A stretch of DNA of 36,208 nucleotides from Patescibacteria group bacterium (GTDB lineage: Bacteria > Patescibacteriota > SICC01), in contig SICC01000004.1 in assembly GCA_009694835.1 (NCBI GenBank), positions 1 to 36,208 on the forward strand, written 5' to 3'. Shown here one piece after another: positions 1 through 6,110 of this stretch. The stretch's first letter is position 1. Each line of letters starts with the position of its first letter. The position numbers were made by a program, and so were the translations under genes. The notes under the pieces were generated by a model. The model searched no databases. It was not told where the DNA came from and saw only the letters and a program-made list of their open reading frames with translations.

Positions 1-14
1 TCACTGTGTACTTC

Positions 15-97
15 GTCATCCCCGCGAAAGCGGGGATCTCATCGGATTTCGAATCGCCATCGAGTCTTGCGAGATCCCCGGTCAAGCCGGGGATGAC
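15..97. repeat. GTCAT/ATGAC palindromic intergenic repeat, copy A
   Basis: The element starts with GTCAT (15-19) and ends with ATGAC (93-97). Its left half is a hairpin of CCCCGC against GCGGGG around GAAA. Its right half is a second hairpin, ATCCCCGG against CCGGGGAT around TCAAG. The same bipartite layout recurs at 6983, 13262, 15066, 19408, 24986 and 34888. It lies immediately upstream of the uvrC promoter. No coding capacity was seen. Confidence 0.8.
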
Positions 98-111
98 ATA
101 GGCGGCGGCTA

Positions 112-117
112 TACAAT
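112..117 (+). promoter_or_regulatory. -10 hexamer of uvrC, leaderless type
   Basis: TACAAT is followed by exactly six bases and then the uvrC ATG. Transcription normally starts about seven bases after the -10 box, so the mRNA would begin at or next to the start codon. There is no Shine-Dalgarno site. No consensus -35 box is visible at the usual distance; that position is inside the palindromic repeat. Confidence 0.6.
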
Positions 118-123
118 AGAAGC

Positions 124-1992
124 ATGACCGAAACTATCAAACGTAAGCTCAAGCAACTACCGACTACGCCCGGCGTGTATCTGCATAAAGACGCCAAGGG
201 AAAGATTTTGTATGTCGGAAAAGCCAAGAACCTGCGAAACCGCGTTCGCTCATACTTTCAGGAGAAGGCTGACCACGATGCCAAGACGAGAGTAATGGTC
301 AGTAAGGCTGCGGATGTGGACTGGATTGTCACCAGCTCCGAAGTCGAAGCCTTGTTGGTCGAGTCGAACTTCATCAAGCAATATCGACCGCCGTATAACG
401 TGGTGCTACGGGATGACAAGAGTTACCAGTTCATCAAGATTACCGACGAGCAGTGGCCGCGCGTCACCACGACCCGAAACACTGAAGACCAGAAAGCCAA
501 GTACTTCGGCCCGTACACGAATGGCTGGGCGGTTAAACATACATTGAAGACACTGCGGCGGATTTCCCCATACTGTTTGCCGAACGACCCGTGTGATGAC
601 AAGAACCGTGGCCGGCCGTGTTTGTATTACCATCTCGGACTCTGTCCGTCGCCACAGCACGGCAAGATCAGCGCCGAAGATTACCAGGCTCACATCGACG
701 GAATTAGTAAAGTATTGAATGGTCAGGCTGAACCAGTTCTCAAGCAACTAAAGTCGGATATGAAAAGTGCGGCCACGGCGCGGAACTATGAGAAGGCCGC
801 CGACTTCCGCGACCGCATCGAGAATCTGGAACGGTTACTCGAAGGACAGCAAGCTATCTCGTCGAAGTCAGTCAATCGCGATGCGATTGGGTTGGCACGC
901 GATCAAGGCCACGCCGCTGTCACACTGATTAATGTCCGAGCTGGTCGAGTAGTGGCTCGCAAACAATTCTCGTTCTGGGGAACGGGAGACGCCAGTGATA
1001 CGGAAGTCATCGACAGTTTCCTCGGCCAATACTACAAAGCCGCTACCAATCTACCGGATGAAATCATCGTTCCGTTCAAGACGACTAACGATAAGCTGGT
1101 CGCGGCCTATCTGACGGAACGCCGCGCTTCTCACCATGCTGGTGAGAAGCGAAGTAAGAAAGTGAAAGTTTCCGAGCCGGAGCGCGGAGATCGTCGGAAG
1201 CTGTTGAAATTGGCTACGGACAACGCCGTTGAACACTTGCGGCAATTACGCGAGAACTGGACGGCCGATGAGAAACGCACCGAGACTGCGCTGGCCGATC
1301 TAACCAAAGTCCTGAAACTCTCTGACACGCCGAACCGTATCGAGTGCTACGATATTTCGACACTCTCGGGCACCTCGACGGTTGGATCGATGGTGGTCTT
1401 CCTAGGTGGTCAGCCAGCAACCGCTCACTACCGTCGATTCCAAATTCGCCATGTGAAGGGTGTTAATGACTTCGCCTCGCTGCAGGAAATGCTCAGACGA
1501 CGATTCAAACGGTTTGCTAAAGCGGCGGAAGAAGCGAATCCAACCGATGCCTCGTTCGCGACTGTTCCGGACATTCTGTTGATTGACGGCGGTAAAGGTC
1601 AGGTCAGCGGTGTAGCTAAAGCATTGGATGAATTCGGCGTAACCGATATTCCGTTGCTCGGATTGGCTAAACGGTTTGAGGATGTCTATCGGTATGACCC
1701 AAAAACTAAGAAGGTCGAGGAAGTCCGATTGCCTAAAGGTTCGCAGGGACTTTACCTACTTCAACGAATCCGTGACGAAGCTCATCGGTTCGCGATTACC
1801 TATGGTCGCAAAATGAGTCGCCAGAAGGGTAACCGTTCAGCGCTCGATGACGTGCCGGGCATCGGTCCGATCAAGAAAAAGCAGTTACTCAAGAAGTTCG
1901 GTTCGGTCACGCGTATGAAACAAGCCTCGCTTCAGGAGCTTCAGGTCGTGATTGGCGATTCAGCCGGTAGAATTGTCAAAGAAAACTTGTAA
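124..1992 (+). CDS. uvrC: UvrABC excinuclease subunit C
   Basis: UvrC makes the two incisions on either side of DNA damage recognised by UvrA and UvrB in nucleotide excision repair. The 622-residue protein has the family's usual length and domain order. A GIY-YIG nuclease domain comes first (GVY at 17-19, YVGKAKNLRNR from 30). Four cysteines at 151, 157, 166 and 174 match the iron-sulfur cluster site known in UvrC. A UVR motif that contacts UvrB lies at about 206-241. The C-terminal RNase H-like nuclease core includes ECYDIS and LLIDGGKGQ. Helix-hairpin-helix repeats (VPGIGPIKKKQLL) finish the protein. The ATG at 124 is chosen because the GIY-YIG domain starts just after it and a -10 box ends six bases upstream. 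The following gene has its own Shine-Dalgarno site 21 bases downstream and is probably cotranscribed. Confidence 0.97.
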   Translation: MTETIKRKLKQLPTTPGVYLHKDAKGKILYVGKAKNLRNRVRSYFQEKADHDAKTRVMVSKAADVDWIVTSSEVEALLVESNFIKQYRPPYNVVLRDDKSYQFIKITDEQWPRVTTTRNTEDQKAKYFGPYTNGWAVKHTLKTLRRISPYCLPNDPCDDKNRGRPCLYYHLGLCPSPQHGKISAEDYQAHIDGISKVLNGQAEPVLKQLKSDMKSAATARNYEKAADFRDRIENLERLLEGQQAISSKSVNRDAIGLARDQGHAAVTLINVRAGRVVARKQFSFWGTGDASDTEVIDSFLGQYYKAATNLPDEIIVPFKTTNDKLVAAYLTERRASHHAGEKRSKKVKVSEPERGDRRKLLKLATDNAVEHLRQLRENWTADEKRTETALADLTKVLKLSDTPNRIECYDISTLSGTSTVGSMVVFLGGQPATAHYRRFQIRHVKGVNDFASLQEMLRRRFKRFAKAAEEANPTDASFATVPDILLIDGGKGQVSGVAKALDEFGVTDIPLLGLAKRFEDVYRYDPKTKKVEEVRLPKGSQGLYLLQRIRDEAHRFAITYGRKMSRQKGNRSALDDVPGIGPIKKKQLLKKFGSVTRMKQASLQELQVVIGDSAGRIVKENL

Positions 1993-2013
1993 GATAAAGG
2001 GCTCGGAGGAACC

Positions 2014-2346
2014 ATGAGTCCTGAACAATCACCGGAACAAGCCGCACCGTATCGCGAAGTGGATCGTGAAGAAAGCTTTCGTGCAGTCATCGAGTACCTT
2101 CGGGTCGGCGGTCAGATTCCGATTTGCCAGCCGGAAGACAAGGATCGAGTTCAGGTGGCTATCCAGCGCATTCGCGACCATGATGGATTCGACGATGAAA
2201 AACGGGAGCGCTTGAAGAACGTCCCGGTCGAGATGGTCGATCATCATGGTGAAGTAGCGGAGCGTCGAGCGGCCTCGTTCGCCAAGGAGAACCTTGAAAG
2301 CGCCGTCGGTCACTCGGTATCCGAACAGCGTCCGTTTAGCGGGTAG
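2014..2346 (+). CDS. hypothetical protein, 110 aa
   Basis: I do not recognise this family. The protein is hydrophilic and charged, with no membrane segment or signal peptide, and is rich in Glu, Arg and Asp, suggesting a small mostly helical cytoplasmic protein. A helical stretch around residues 40-70 (QPEDKDRVQVAIQRIRDHDG) contains alternating acidic and basic residues. The start is supported by GGAGG six bases before the ATG. It follows uvrC by 21 bases on the same strand without a visible terminator, so it is probably the second gene of a uvrC operon. Its role in repair is not implied by anything in the sequence itself. Confidence 0.75.
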   Translation: MSPEQSPEQAAPYREVDREESFRAVIEYLRVGGQIPICQPEDKDRVQVAIQRIRDHDGFDDEKRERLKNVPVEMVDHHGEVAERRAASFAKENLESAVGHSVSEQRPFSG

Positions 2347-2376
2347 GCTGGGTAAATATGATACAGTAGCCTCGAT

Positions 2377-2769
2377 ATGGATTGGGCACGATTAGCGTAT
2401 GGATTTGCAGCCAACCTGGTAGGAATCTTCCTGGCCAGCTCGCTGGGACTGTTGCACTACAACGGGTTTGTCTCGCTGCTGATTGCGGCTGTGGTGTTCG
2501 GCATCGTCAACGTGCTGATTCGCCCGGTGGTGACGGTGCTGAGCCTGCCAGCCATCATCATGACATTTGGTTTATTCATTTTCGTGGTCAACGCTTTGAT
2601 GCTCTGGCTAACAAGCATCGTCGTTCCGTCATTCGATGTCATCAGTTTCTGGCACACGATTGGGGCGGCGGTCATCATCGGCATCGTCAACTTCGGTATG
2701 CACGCCTTGGCTGGCGATGTGAACCGCGATCAGCTGACTAAGGCTAAAGAGGTTCATAAGCAGCGATGA
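2377..2769 (+). CDS. phage-holin family IV-like (YvlD/DUF360-type) membrane protein
   Basis: This 130-residue protein has four hydrophobic segments (about 8-25, 29-50, 58-83 and 90-113). The pattern NVLIRPVVTVLSLPAIIMTFGLFIFVVNA matches the YvlD/holin-IV superfamily, in which a short loop with Arg-Pro links helices two and three. Proteins of this family are found in many bacterial chromosomes without any phage and their function is poorly known; a role in membrane stress is suggested for YvlD in Bacillus. A -10-like TATGAT lies 14 bases upstream of the ATG and there is no Shine-Dalgarno site. The stop overlaps the start of secG as ATGA, so the two are translationally coupled. Confidence 0.85.
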   Translation: MDWARLAYGFAANLVGIFLASSLGLLHYNGFVSLLIAAVVFGIVNVLIRPVVTVLSLPAIIMTFGLFIFVVNALMLWLTSIVVPSFDVISFWHTIGAAVIIGIVNFGMHALAGDVNRDQLTKAKEVHKQR

Positions 2770-2990
2770 TTAAATCAATCCTTCAAGTAATCCTGGTTTG
2801 CGACGCTATTCTGATGGTGACGTTGATTTTGCTGCAGAACCGCGGTGTGGCTTTGTCACAGACGTTCGGCGGCGGCGACTCTTCAGTGAACTATCAACGC
2901 CGCGGATCAGAAAAAGTTTTGTTCTACTTCACCATCATGACCGCCCTCGTGTTCGTCAGCACGTCGTTCGCGATGCTGTTCGTGAACTAA
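2766..2990 (+). CDS. secG: preprotein translocase subunit SecG
   Basis: SecG is the small third subunit of the SecYEG protein-conducting channel. The 74-residue protein has the family's two membrane segments, residues 1-23 and 50-73, separated by the characteristic loop with LSQTFGGGDSS. LLQN at 21-24 precedes the loop, as in SecG proteins generally. Its ATG overlaps the preceding stop codon by four bases (ATGA), so translation probably depends on the upstream holin-like gene. It is followed, after a double-hairpin repeat, by tRNA-Leu; a secG-tRNA-Leu neighbourhood is also known in other bacteria such as E. coli. Confidence 0.93.
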   Translation: MIKSILQVILVCDAILMVTLILLQNRGVALSQTFGGGDSSVNYQRRGSEKVLFYFTIMTALVFVSTSFAMLFVN

Positions 2991-2997
2991 AACTAGA

Positions 2998-3090
2998 GTA
3001 CATTTTTCAACGCCAGCGTCGAAAAATGTACACACTCTAAGGCTGGCACCGTTTCGCGAATGAATCGCGAAACTAAATTCGTATGAAAAA
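2998..3090 (+). repeat. double-hairpin repeat, copy 1 (divergent)
   Basis: Hairpin 1 pairs GTACATTTTTC (2998-3008) with GAAAAATGTAC (3021-3031). Hairpin 2 pairs GTTTCGCGA (3051-3059) with TCGCGAAAC (3065-3073) around ATGAA. The conserved tail TTCGTATGAAAA follows. Hairpin 1 has a different sequence and a longer loop than in the other four copies, but the layout is the same. It lies between secG and tRNA-Leu(CAG), so it may also terminate the secG transcript, although no T-tract follows hairpin 2. Confidence 0.75.
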
Positions 3091-3099
3091 TTTGTACGA

Positions 3100-3105
3100 T
3101 AGAAT
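3100..3105 (+). promoter_or_regulatory. -10 hexamer of tRNA-Leu(CAG)
   Basis: TAGAAT ends nine bases before the mature 5' end of the tRNA. A second hexamer, TACAAT at 3109-3114, abuts the tRNA directly and is too close to serve it. The inferred 5' leader of the tRNA is therefore only two or three bases. Confidence 0.5.
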
Positions 3106-3114
3106 AGTTACAAT

Positions 3115-3198
3115 GCCGAGGTGGCGGAACTGGTAGACGCGCTGGCTTCAGGAGTCAGTGGGGGTAACCCCGTGGAGGTTCGAGTCCTCTCCTCGGCA
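3115..3198 (+). tRNA. tRNA-Leu(CAG)
   Basis: The acceptor stem GCCGAGG pairs with CCTCGGC. The anticodon stem CTGGC/GTCAG encloses the loop TTCAGGA, giving anticodon CAG, which reads CUG. A long class II variable arm (GGGG/CCCC) and the discriminator A73 identify leucine. The T arm carries TTCGAGT. The 3' end is followed by CCG, so CCA is not encoded and must be added by the CCA-adding enzyme. Confidence 0.97.
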
Positions 3199-3204
3199 CC
3201 GCGC

Positions 3205-3355
3205 CGTCTCAGACGCGACTGCTACTACTCGGCAAAGCCGAGCACCCGCAGTCGCTACGACGCCATGCTGCGTTGTCGTCTTCGGTGCTCACTCGACGTA
3301 CAGCGTACGTCTCGCTCCGCTTCTCGACGACGCCTTGTCTGACGTCGTCTGAGTC
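3205..3355. repeat. palindrome-rich insertion 3' of tRNA-Leu(CAG)
   Basis: This non-coding stretch fills most of a gap without a protein gene. It is bounded by the inverted repeat CTCAGACG (3208-3215) and CGTCTGAG (3346-3353). Inside is a long interrupted hairpin: GCGACTGC (3215-3222) with GCAGTCGC (3248-3255) as outer stem, and CTCGGC with GCCGAG around AAA as inner stem. A second perfect dyad, GACGTAC-AGC-GTACGTC, lies at 3295-3311. Its right flank, CCACTATTTATCAACA, resembles the junction seen directly behind tRNA-Leu(UAA), suggesting that this segment was inserted between a tRNA and its double-hairpin repeat. Confidence 0.6.
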
Positions 3356-3365
3356 TGCCGCGGCC

Positions 3366-3472
3366 ACTATTTATCAACATTTCTGAACCAAGGTTCAGAA
3401 ATGCCTACGTCTTAGATCTAGCGTCGTTTCGCGAGTGAATCGCGAAACTCAATCTCTATGAAAGCCTCAACC
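3366..3472 (+). repeat. double-hairpin repeat, copy 2
   Basis: Hairpin 1 pairs CATTTCTGAAC (3378-3388) with GTTCAGAAATG (3393-3403) around CAAG. Hairpin 2 pairs GTTTCGCGA (3426-3434) with TCGCGAAAC (3440-3448) around GTGAA. The conserved tail CTATGAAAGCCTCAACC follows. A strong -10/-35 pair for the next gene begins 16 bases later. Confidence 0.85.
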
Positions 3473-3487
3473 CATGTAAGGTTTGCT

Positions 3488-3515
3488 TGTTATCCCTGTT
3501 GTCTTCACATACGAT
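3488..3515 (+). promoter_or_regulatory. sigma-70-like promoter of the 124-aa gene
   Basis: TTGTTA (3488-3493) and TACGAT (3510-3515) are separated by 16 bases. The -10 box ends eight bases before the ATG at 3524, so the transcript would be leaderless or carry one or two bases. Confidence 0.55.
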
Positions 3516-3523
3516 AACCAGCT

Positions 3524-3898
3524 ATGAAAAATGACAATTGGCATGGTGAATCAATTTCGGTGGACGAGCAGTTTTGGGAGGGCAAGAATCCTGAAGAGTA
3601 TATTGCCCGCCAGTACGTTGGTGCCGCCACTATCGAACTGACCCTTCATAACAATAGTCGGGAAGTATACCGAGTTGGGTTAACCCCGAAGGGCGAGCTG
3701 ATTGCTGATCGAGTATTAGTAGATCCATTCTTCCAATCCGAAGAACCAGCCGGGGTGGCGATTGATGACGTACCAGACGCAGTCTGGGAAGAGCTCTTCG
3801 ATTCCTGGTTAGATGATGTGCCCCTGGAAGATCAGCTGCGAATTGCCTCGGAAGATCAGGTCATTGAGAGAGCCTATGGCTGTGATATTTCATTGTAG
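3524..3898 (+). CDS. hypothetical protein, 124 aa
   Basis: I do not recognise this protein. It is acidic, with no membrane segment. A pattern of alternating hydrophobic residues (TIELTLHNNSREVYRVGLT, about 44-62) suggests a beta-rich N-terminal half, followed by a helical acidic C-terminal half (DAVWEELFDSWLDD). The start is supported by a promoter whose -10 box ends eight bases upstream. It stands alone between two tRNA-Leu genes, in the region carrying the double-hairpin repeats. Nothing links it to tRNA function apart from location. Confidence 0.7.
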   Translation: MKNDNWHGESISVDEQFWEGKNPEEYIARQYVGAATIELTLHNNSREVYRVGLTPKGELIADRVLVDPFFQSEEPAGVAIDDVPDAVWEELFDSWLDDVPLEDQLRIASEDQVIERAYGCDISL

Positions 3899-3985
3899 TC
3901 CCAAGGGCGCGTTCGACATCGCGGTGGCAAAAAGCCCTATCCAAGAAGCGACGCGTAGTTTCGAAAGGTCTCCAGCTCAGTTGGG

Positions 3986-3991
3986 TACAAT
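3986..3991 (+). promoter_or_regulatory. -10 hexamer of tRNA-Leu(GAG)
   Basis: TACAAT lies 18 bases before the mature tRNA 5' end. A weaker TATTTT (3999-4004) is closer. The transcript probably continues into the NUDIX gene that starts eight bases after the tRNA. Confidence 0.45.
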
Positions 3992-4009
3992 GGACAGGTA
4001 TTTTCACAT

Positions 4010-4094
4010 GCCGAGGTGGCGGAACTGGTAGACGCGCAGGCTTGAGGGGCCTGTGAGCATTGCGCTCGTGGAGGTTCGAGTCCTCTCCTCGGCA
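4010..4094 (+). tRNA. tRNA-Leu(GAG)
   Basis: The acceptor stem GCCGAGG/CCTCGGC is identical to that of tRNA-Leu(CAG). The anticodon stem CAGGC/GCCTG encloses TTGAGGG, giving anticodon GAG, which reads CUU and CUC. The variable arm is long (GAGC/GCTC). The discriminator is A and the following bases are CAC, so CCA is not encoded. Confidence 0.97.
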
Positions 4095-4102
4095 CACTTG
4101 TT

Positions 4103-4636
4103 ATGAATGCAAACGAAGACATCCTTGATTTGGTAGATGAGAACGACAACGTTATCGGTCACATTAGTCGTGATGATAAGAGCTATGGATCGTACCAGAA
4201 CTTTCGAGTGGTTAATGCCTTCGTAGTAAATAGCGCAGGTAAGATTTGGATTCCACGGCGAACCGAGACTAAGCGAATTTTCCCCGGTTGTCTCGATATG
4301 AGTGTTGGTGGTCACGTTGATTCGGGTGAAACCTACGAAGAAGCGTTTAAACGAGAAACAACCGAAGAACTCAATCTGAATCTTGATCAGGTGCCGTGGA
4401 AAGAGATTGGCTACCTTAATCCTTATCAAGTCGGTACCTCGGCATTCATGAAGGTGTACCAAATTGATAGTGACGAGGACCCGAATTATAACAAAGAAGA
4501 TTTCTCCGAAGCATTTTGGCTGACTCCGAATGAAATTCTGGCTCGAGCCCGGCGCGCGGAAAAAGTAAAAGGCGACTTAGGGCAATTGATTAGGCTATTC
4601 TTTACGTCCAAGCAAGGCCCCCATCGTCCGAAGTAA
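4103..4636 (+). CDS. NUDIX hydrolase, IDI-like subfamily
   Basis: NUDIX enzymes hydrolyse nucleoside diphosphates linked to another group; the natural substrate here is unknown. The 177-residue protein has a NUDIX box at residues 70-92: G70, E76, R84-E85 and E88-E89 are present, but the usual hydrophobic residue and final glycine are Thr86 and Asn91. The N-terminal LVDENDNVIGHISRDD is typical of the isopentenyl-diphosphate isomerase-like branch. It is a divergent paralogue of the protein at 15569. Only eight bases separate the end of tRNA-Leu(GAG) from the ATG, with no Shine-Dalgarno site, so the mRNA is probably freed by tRNA 3' processing. Confidence 0.9.
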   Translation: MNANEDILDLVDENDNVIGHISRDDKSYGSYQNFRVVNAFVVNSAGKIWIPRRTETKRIFPGCLDMSVGGHVDSGETYEEAFKRETTEELNLNLDQVPWKEIGYLNPYQVGTSAFMKVYQIDSDEDPNYNKEDFSEAFWLTPNEILARARRAEKVKGDLGQLIRLFFTSKQGPHRPK

Positions 4637-4647
4637 GATGAATACAC

Positions 4648-4721
4648 GGGCAATTAGCTCAGTTGGCTAGAGCGCCTCGTTTACACCGAGGAGGTCGTAG
4701 GTTCGAGCCCTACATTGCCCA
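4648..4721 (+). tRNA. tRNA-Val(UAC)
   Basis: The acceptor stem GGGCAAT pairs with ATTGCCC. The anticodon stem CCTCG/CGAGG encloses TTTACAC, giving anticodon TAC. The T arm carries TTCGAGC and the discriminator is A. CCA is not encoded (CAC follows). A TAAGAT hexamer at 4634-4639, overlapping the NUDIX stop codon, ends eight bases before the tRNA and could be its -10 box. Confidence 0.97.
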
Positions 4722-4828
4722 CACTGTTGGATTACATATTTGAGCCAAGGCTCAAATATGCGCACGTTTGAGAGCTGGGACGTTTCGCACATGAAGTGCG
4801 AAACTACGTTCGCATGAAAACCTCGACC
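4722..4828 (+). repeat. double-hairpin repeat, copy 3
   Basis: It starts directly after tRNA-Val. Hairpin 1 pairs CATATTTGAGC (4735-4745) with GCTCAAATATG (4750-4760) around CAAG. Hairpin 2 pairs GTTTCGCAC (4782-4790) with GTGCGAAAC (4796-4804) around ATGAA. The conserved tail TTCGCATGAAAACCTCGACC follows. Relative to copy 2, several positions in both stems have changed on both sides so that pairing is kept. Confidence 0.88.
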
Positions 4829-4835
4829 ACGTTTC

Positions 4836-5102
4836 TTACTTTTTGTGGAGTTTTCGGTTGAAGTAGATAATCAACGCCAAGGTCAGCCCAGCGGCTACAA
4901 ATCGAATCCCGTAACTGAAGATGATCGGTACGTCGCCTTCGTCAGTTCCGTATAGAAACCAGATAAAGCTACCGATTGTTAGGACCAGGAAGGTTAACAG
5001 GGAGACATCGCGGGCAGCTTTATCTTTCCAAATTTTCCAAGTCTGCGGGAAGATGGCGAGTGCCATGGCCACTCCGGAAATCAGTGCTAAATCTTTCAGC
5101 AT
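4836..5102 (-). CDS. SemiSWEET-type PQ-loop sugar transporter
   Basis: SemiSWEETs are three-helix proteins that dimerise to move sugars across the cytoplasmic membrane. The 88-residue protein has the right length and three hydrophobic segments (about 4-20, 34-51 and 59-81). Helix one contains the PQ motif, FPQTWKIWKDK at 18-28, followed by the family's SLLTFLVLTIGSFIWFLYG. The longer open frame upstream is not used: it would read through tRNA-Phe. The ATG at 5102 is supported by a -10 box six bases upstream on the minus strand. The gene is divergent from tRNA-Phe and convergent with the tRNA-Val/repeat unit. Confidence 0.9.
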   Translation of the reverse strand: MLKDLALISGVAMALAIFPQTWKIWKDKAARDVSLLTFLVLTIGSFIWFLYGTDEGDVPIIFSYGIRFVAAGLTLALIIYFNRKLHKK

Positions 5103-5108
5103 GAACTC

Positions 5109-5114
5109 AGCATA
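5109..5114 (-). promoter_or_regulatory. -10 hexamer of the SemiSWEET gene, leaderless type
   Basis: On the minus strand TATGCT is followed by exactly six bases and the ATG at 5102. This repeats the spacing seen at plus-strand leaderless genes. It lies about 20 bases from the divergent tRNA-Phe -10 box. Confidence 0.5.
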
Positions 5115-5134
5115 CCGCGACGGGGCAGAGTCGG

Positions 5135-5140
5135 TATAAT
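5135..5140 (+). promoter_or_regulatory. -10 hexamer of tRNA-Phe
   Basis: Perfect TATAAT ends nine bases before the mature tRNA 5' end, leaving an inferred leader of two or three bases. Confidence 0.6.
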
Positions 5141-5149
5141 CGGGATATT

Positions 5150-5221
5150 GCCGGGATAGCTCAGTGGTAGAGCGCTGCCCTGAAGAGGCAGGCGTCCCCA
5201 GTTCGAATCTGGGTCCCGGCA
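5150..5221 (+). tRNA. tRNA-Phe(GAA)
   Basis: The acceptor stem GCCGGGA pairs with TCCCGGC. The anticodon stem CTGCC/GGCAG encloses CTGAAGA, giving anticodon GAA. The T arm carries TTCGAAT and the discriminator is A. CCA is not encoded (CAT follows). It is directly followed by double-hairpin copy 4. Confidence 0.97.
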
Positions 5222-5325
5222 CATTATTTGATAACACTTCTGAACCAAGGTTCAGAAGTGCGCACGCAATAGAGCTAGCGCCGTTTCGCAAGTAAATTGC
5301 GAAACTCGGTTCGTATGAAAACCTC
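5222..5325 (+). repeat. double-hairpin repeat, copy 4
   Basis: It starts directly after tRNA-Phe with CATTATTTGATAACA. Hairpin 1 pairs CACTTCTGAAC (5235-5245) with GTTCAGAAGTG (5250-5260) around CAAG. Hairpin 2 pairs GTTTCGCAA (5283-5291) with TTGCGAAAC (5297-5305) around GTAAA. The tail GTTCGTATGAAAACCTC is the best preserved of the five copies. Confidence 0.9.
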
Positions 5326-5381
5326 TGAGGTAGAGTTTCTGCGCACCTCTTTCGTTCGGCGAAAAGAAAAGACAAGTGCGA

Positions 5382-5387
5382 TATACT
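5382..5387 (+). promoter_or_regulatory. -10 hexamer of tRNA-Gly
   Basis: TATACT ends ten bases before the mature 5' end of tRNA-Gly. No consensus -35 box is evident in the preceding sequence. Confidence 0.55.
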
Positions 5388-5397
5388 TTACCTCGTT

Positions 5398-5471
5398 GCG
5401 GGTGTAGCTCAGTTGGCTAGAGCGTCTCCTTGCCATGGAGAAGGTCGACGGTTCGAATCCGTTCACCCGCT
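5398..5471 (+). tRNA. tRNA-Gly(GCC)
   Basis: The acceptor stem GCGGGTG pairs with CACCCGC. The anticodon stem TCTCC/GGAGA encloses TTGCCAT, giving anticodon GCC. The discriminator is T, as usual for bacterial tRNA-Gly. CCA is not encoded (CAA follows). The last bases of this gene are duplicated about 148 bases downstream. Confidence 0.97.
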
Positions 5472-5622
5472 CAAAAACTCAGTTGCCCACGAAGTGGGTG
5501 ATTGGGTTTTTGAGTTTAGTAATTTGGATTCGAACGGAAGTCCAGTGGACTTCCGAGGCCCGTCAGCCCGAGCACGGCTAAGCCGAGCGAAGCGAGTAAG
5601 GCGAATCCGTTCACCCGCTCAA
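5454..5622. repeat. tRNA-Gly 3'-end direct duplication flanking a hairpin-rich insert
   Basis: A 21-base perfect direct repeat occurs at 5454-5474 (the T-arm and 3' end of tRNA-Gly) and again at 5602-5622. Between them are three dyads: CTCAAAAACTCA near 5470-5482 against TTTTTGAG with an inner CCCAC/GTGGG hairpin; GGAAGTCCA-G-TGGACTTCC; and an inverted copy of the T-arm, GGATTCGAAC (5526-5535), the exact complement of 5451-5460. The arrangement resembles the attL/attR scar of a tRNA-targeted element, but no integrase gene is present. The first dyad with its T-run may also terminate the tRNA transcript. Confidence 0.7.
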
Positions 5623-5653
5623 CGTTTGCACTGAACCGGGTACATTCTGTACG

Positions 5654-6091
5654 TTGGAGTTAATGGTTGAGTCAGCCCGATCAGTAGAAGCCGCATATGA
5701 AGTCATTGATGACTCTCGGATTTTTAGTATCAGCCTAAATCCAAGGGAACGATCAAGTGATGTGATGTTGCAGATTAACGGTGGGGCGAGCGGTGATGTG
5801 ATCTTGCGTGATGCTGATGGAGACCGGATCGAAAGTGCCCTGAATGGCGGAGGGCACCACCTCGATCTGATGTTCGAGCGGGTATTATTCGCTCTCAATG
5901 ACAATCAGCTTGAAAAGCTAGAATTTGATCGGGGAATAGCTACCTACGACATCGCCGTTAATCGTGACGGGGCTTCAGCGATTGCTTCGGATCGAGTTGG
6001 CCCCGTGAATCTGACAGTGACGGTCGAGCAAGGCTGGACCGGACCCTCGTATCAACACCAGGTTAAAGACATCCGCCCGGCTGGCGAATAG
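5654..6091 (+). CDS. hypothetical protein, about 145 aa
   Basis: I do not recognise this protein. It is soluble, acidic and probably beta-rich, with several strand-like stretches (FSISLNPRE, DVMLQING, GDVILRDADG and VNLTVTVEQGW). The start is uncertain. TTG at 5654 is preceded by TACATT and a seven-base spacer, the leaderless layout seen elsewhere in the window. ATG at 5663 has GGAG only three bases ahead, too close for a good ribosome site. I prefer the TTG. The gene sits between the tRNA-Gly duplication and tRNA-Cys. Confidence 0.7.
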   Translation: MELMVESARSVEAAYEVIDDSRIFSISLNPRERSSDVMLQINGGASGDVILRDADGDRIESALNGGGHHLDLMFERVLFALNDNQLEKLEFDRGIATYDIAVNRDGASAIASDRVGPVNLTVTVEQGWTGPSYQHQVKDIRPAGE

Positions 6092-6096
6092 TTCAG

Positions 6097-6102
6097 TACA
6101 AT
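6097..6102 (+). promoter_or_regulatory. -10 hexamer of the tRNA-Cys/tRNA-Leu(UAA) unit
   Basis: TACAAT ends eight bases before tRNA-Cys. tRNA-Leu(UAA) follows after 16 bases with no separate promoter, so the two tRNAs are probably one transcript. Confidence 0.55.
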
Positions 6103-6110
6103 GGCCACAT

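Noticed and set aside
2377-2769. Prophage, because of the holin-like gene
   Set aside because: This superfamily is common in chromosomes, and no other phage gene is present. It is coupled to secG.
3121-3342. Open frame of 73 codons across tRNA-Leu(CAG) and its insert
   Set aside because: It is tRNA sequence read as protein, continuing into palindromic DNA; Arg/Ser-rich and without start signals.
5263-5375. Longer frame for the SemiSWEET gene (from 5375 on the minus strand)
   Set aside because: The extra N terminus is translated from double-hairpin copy 4 and tRNA-Phe. The family's length and the -10 box both point to 5102.
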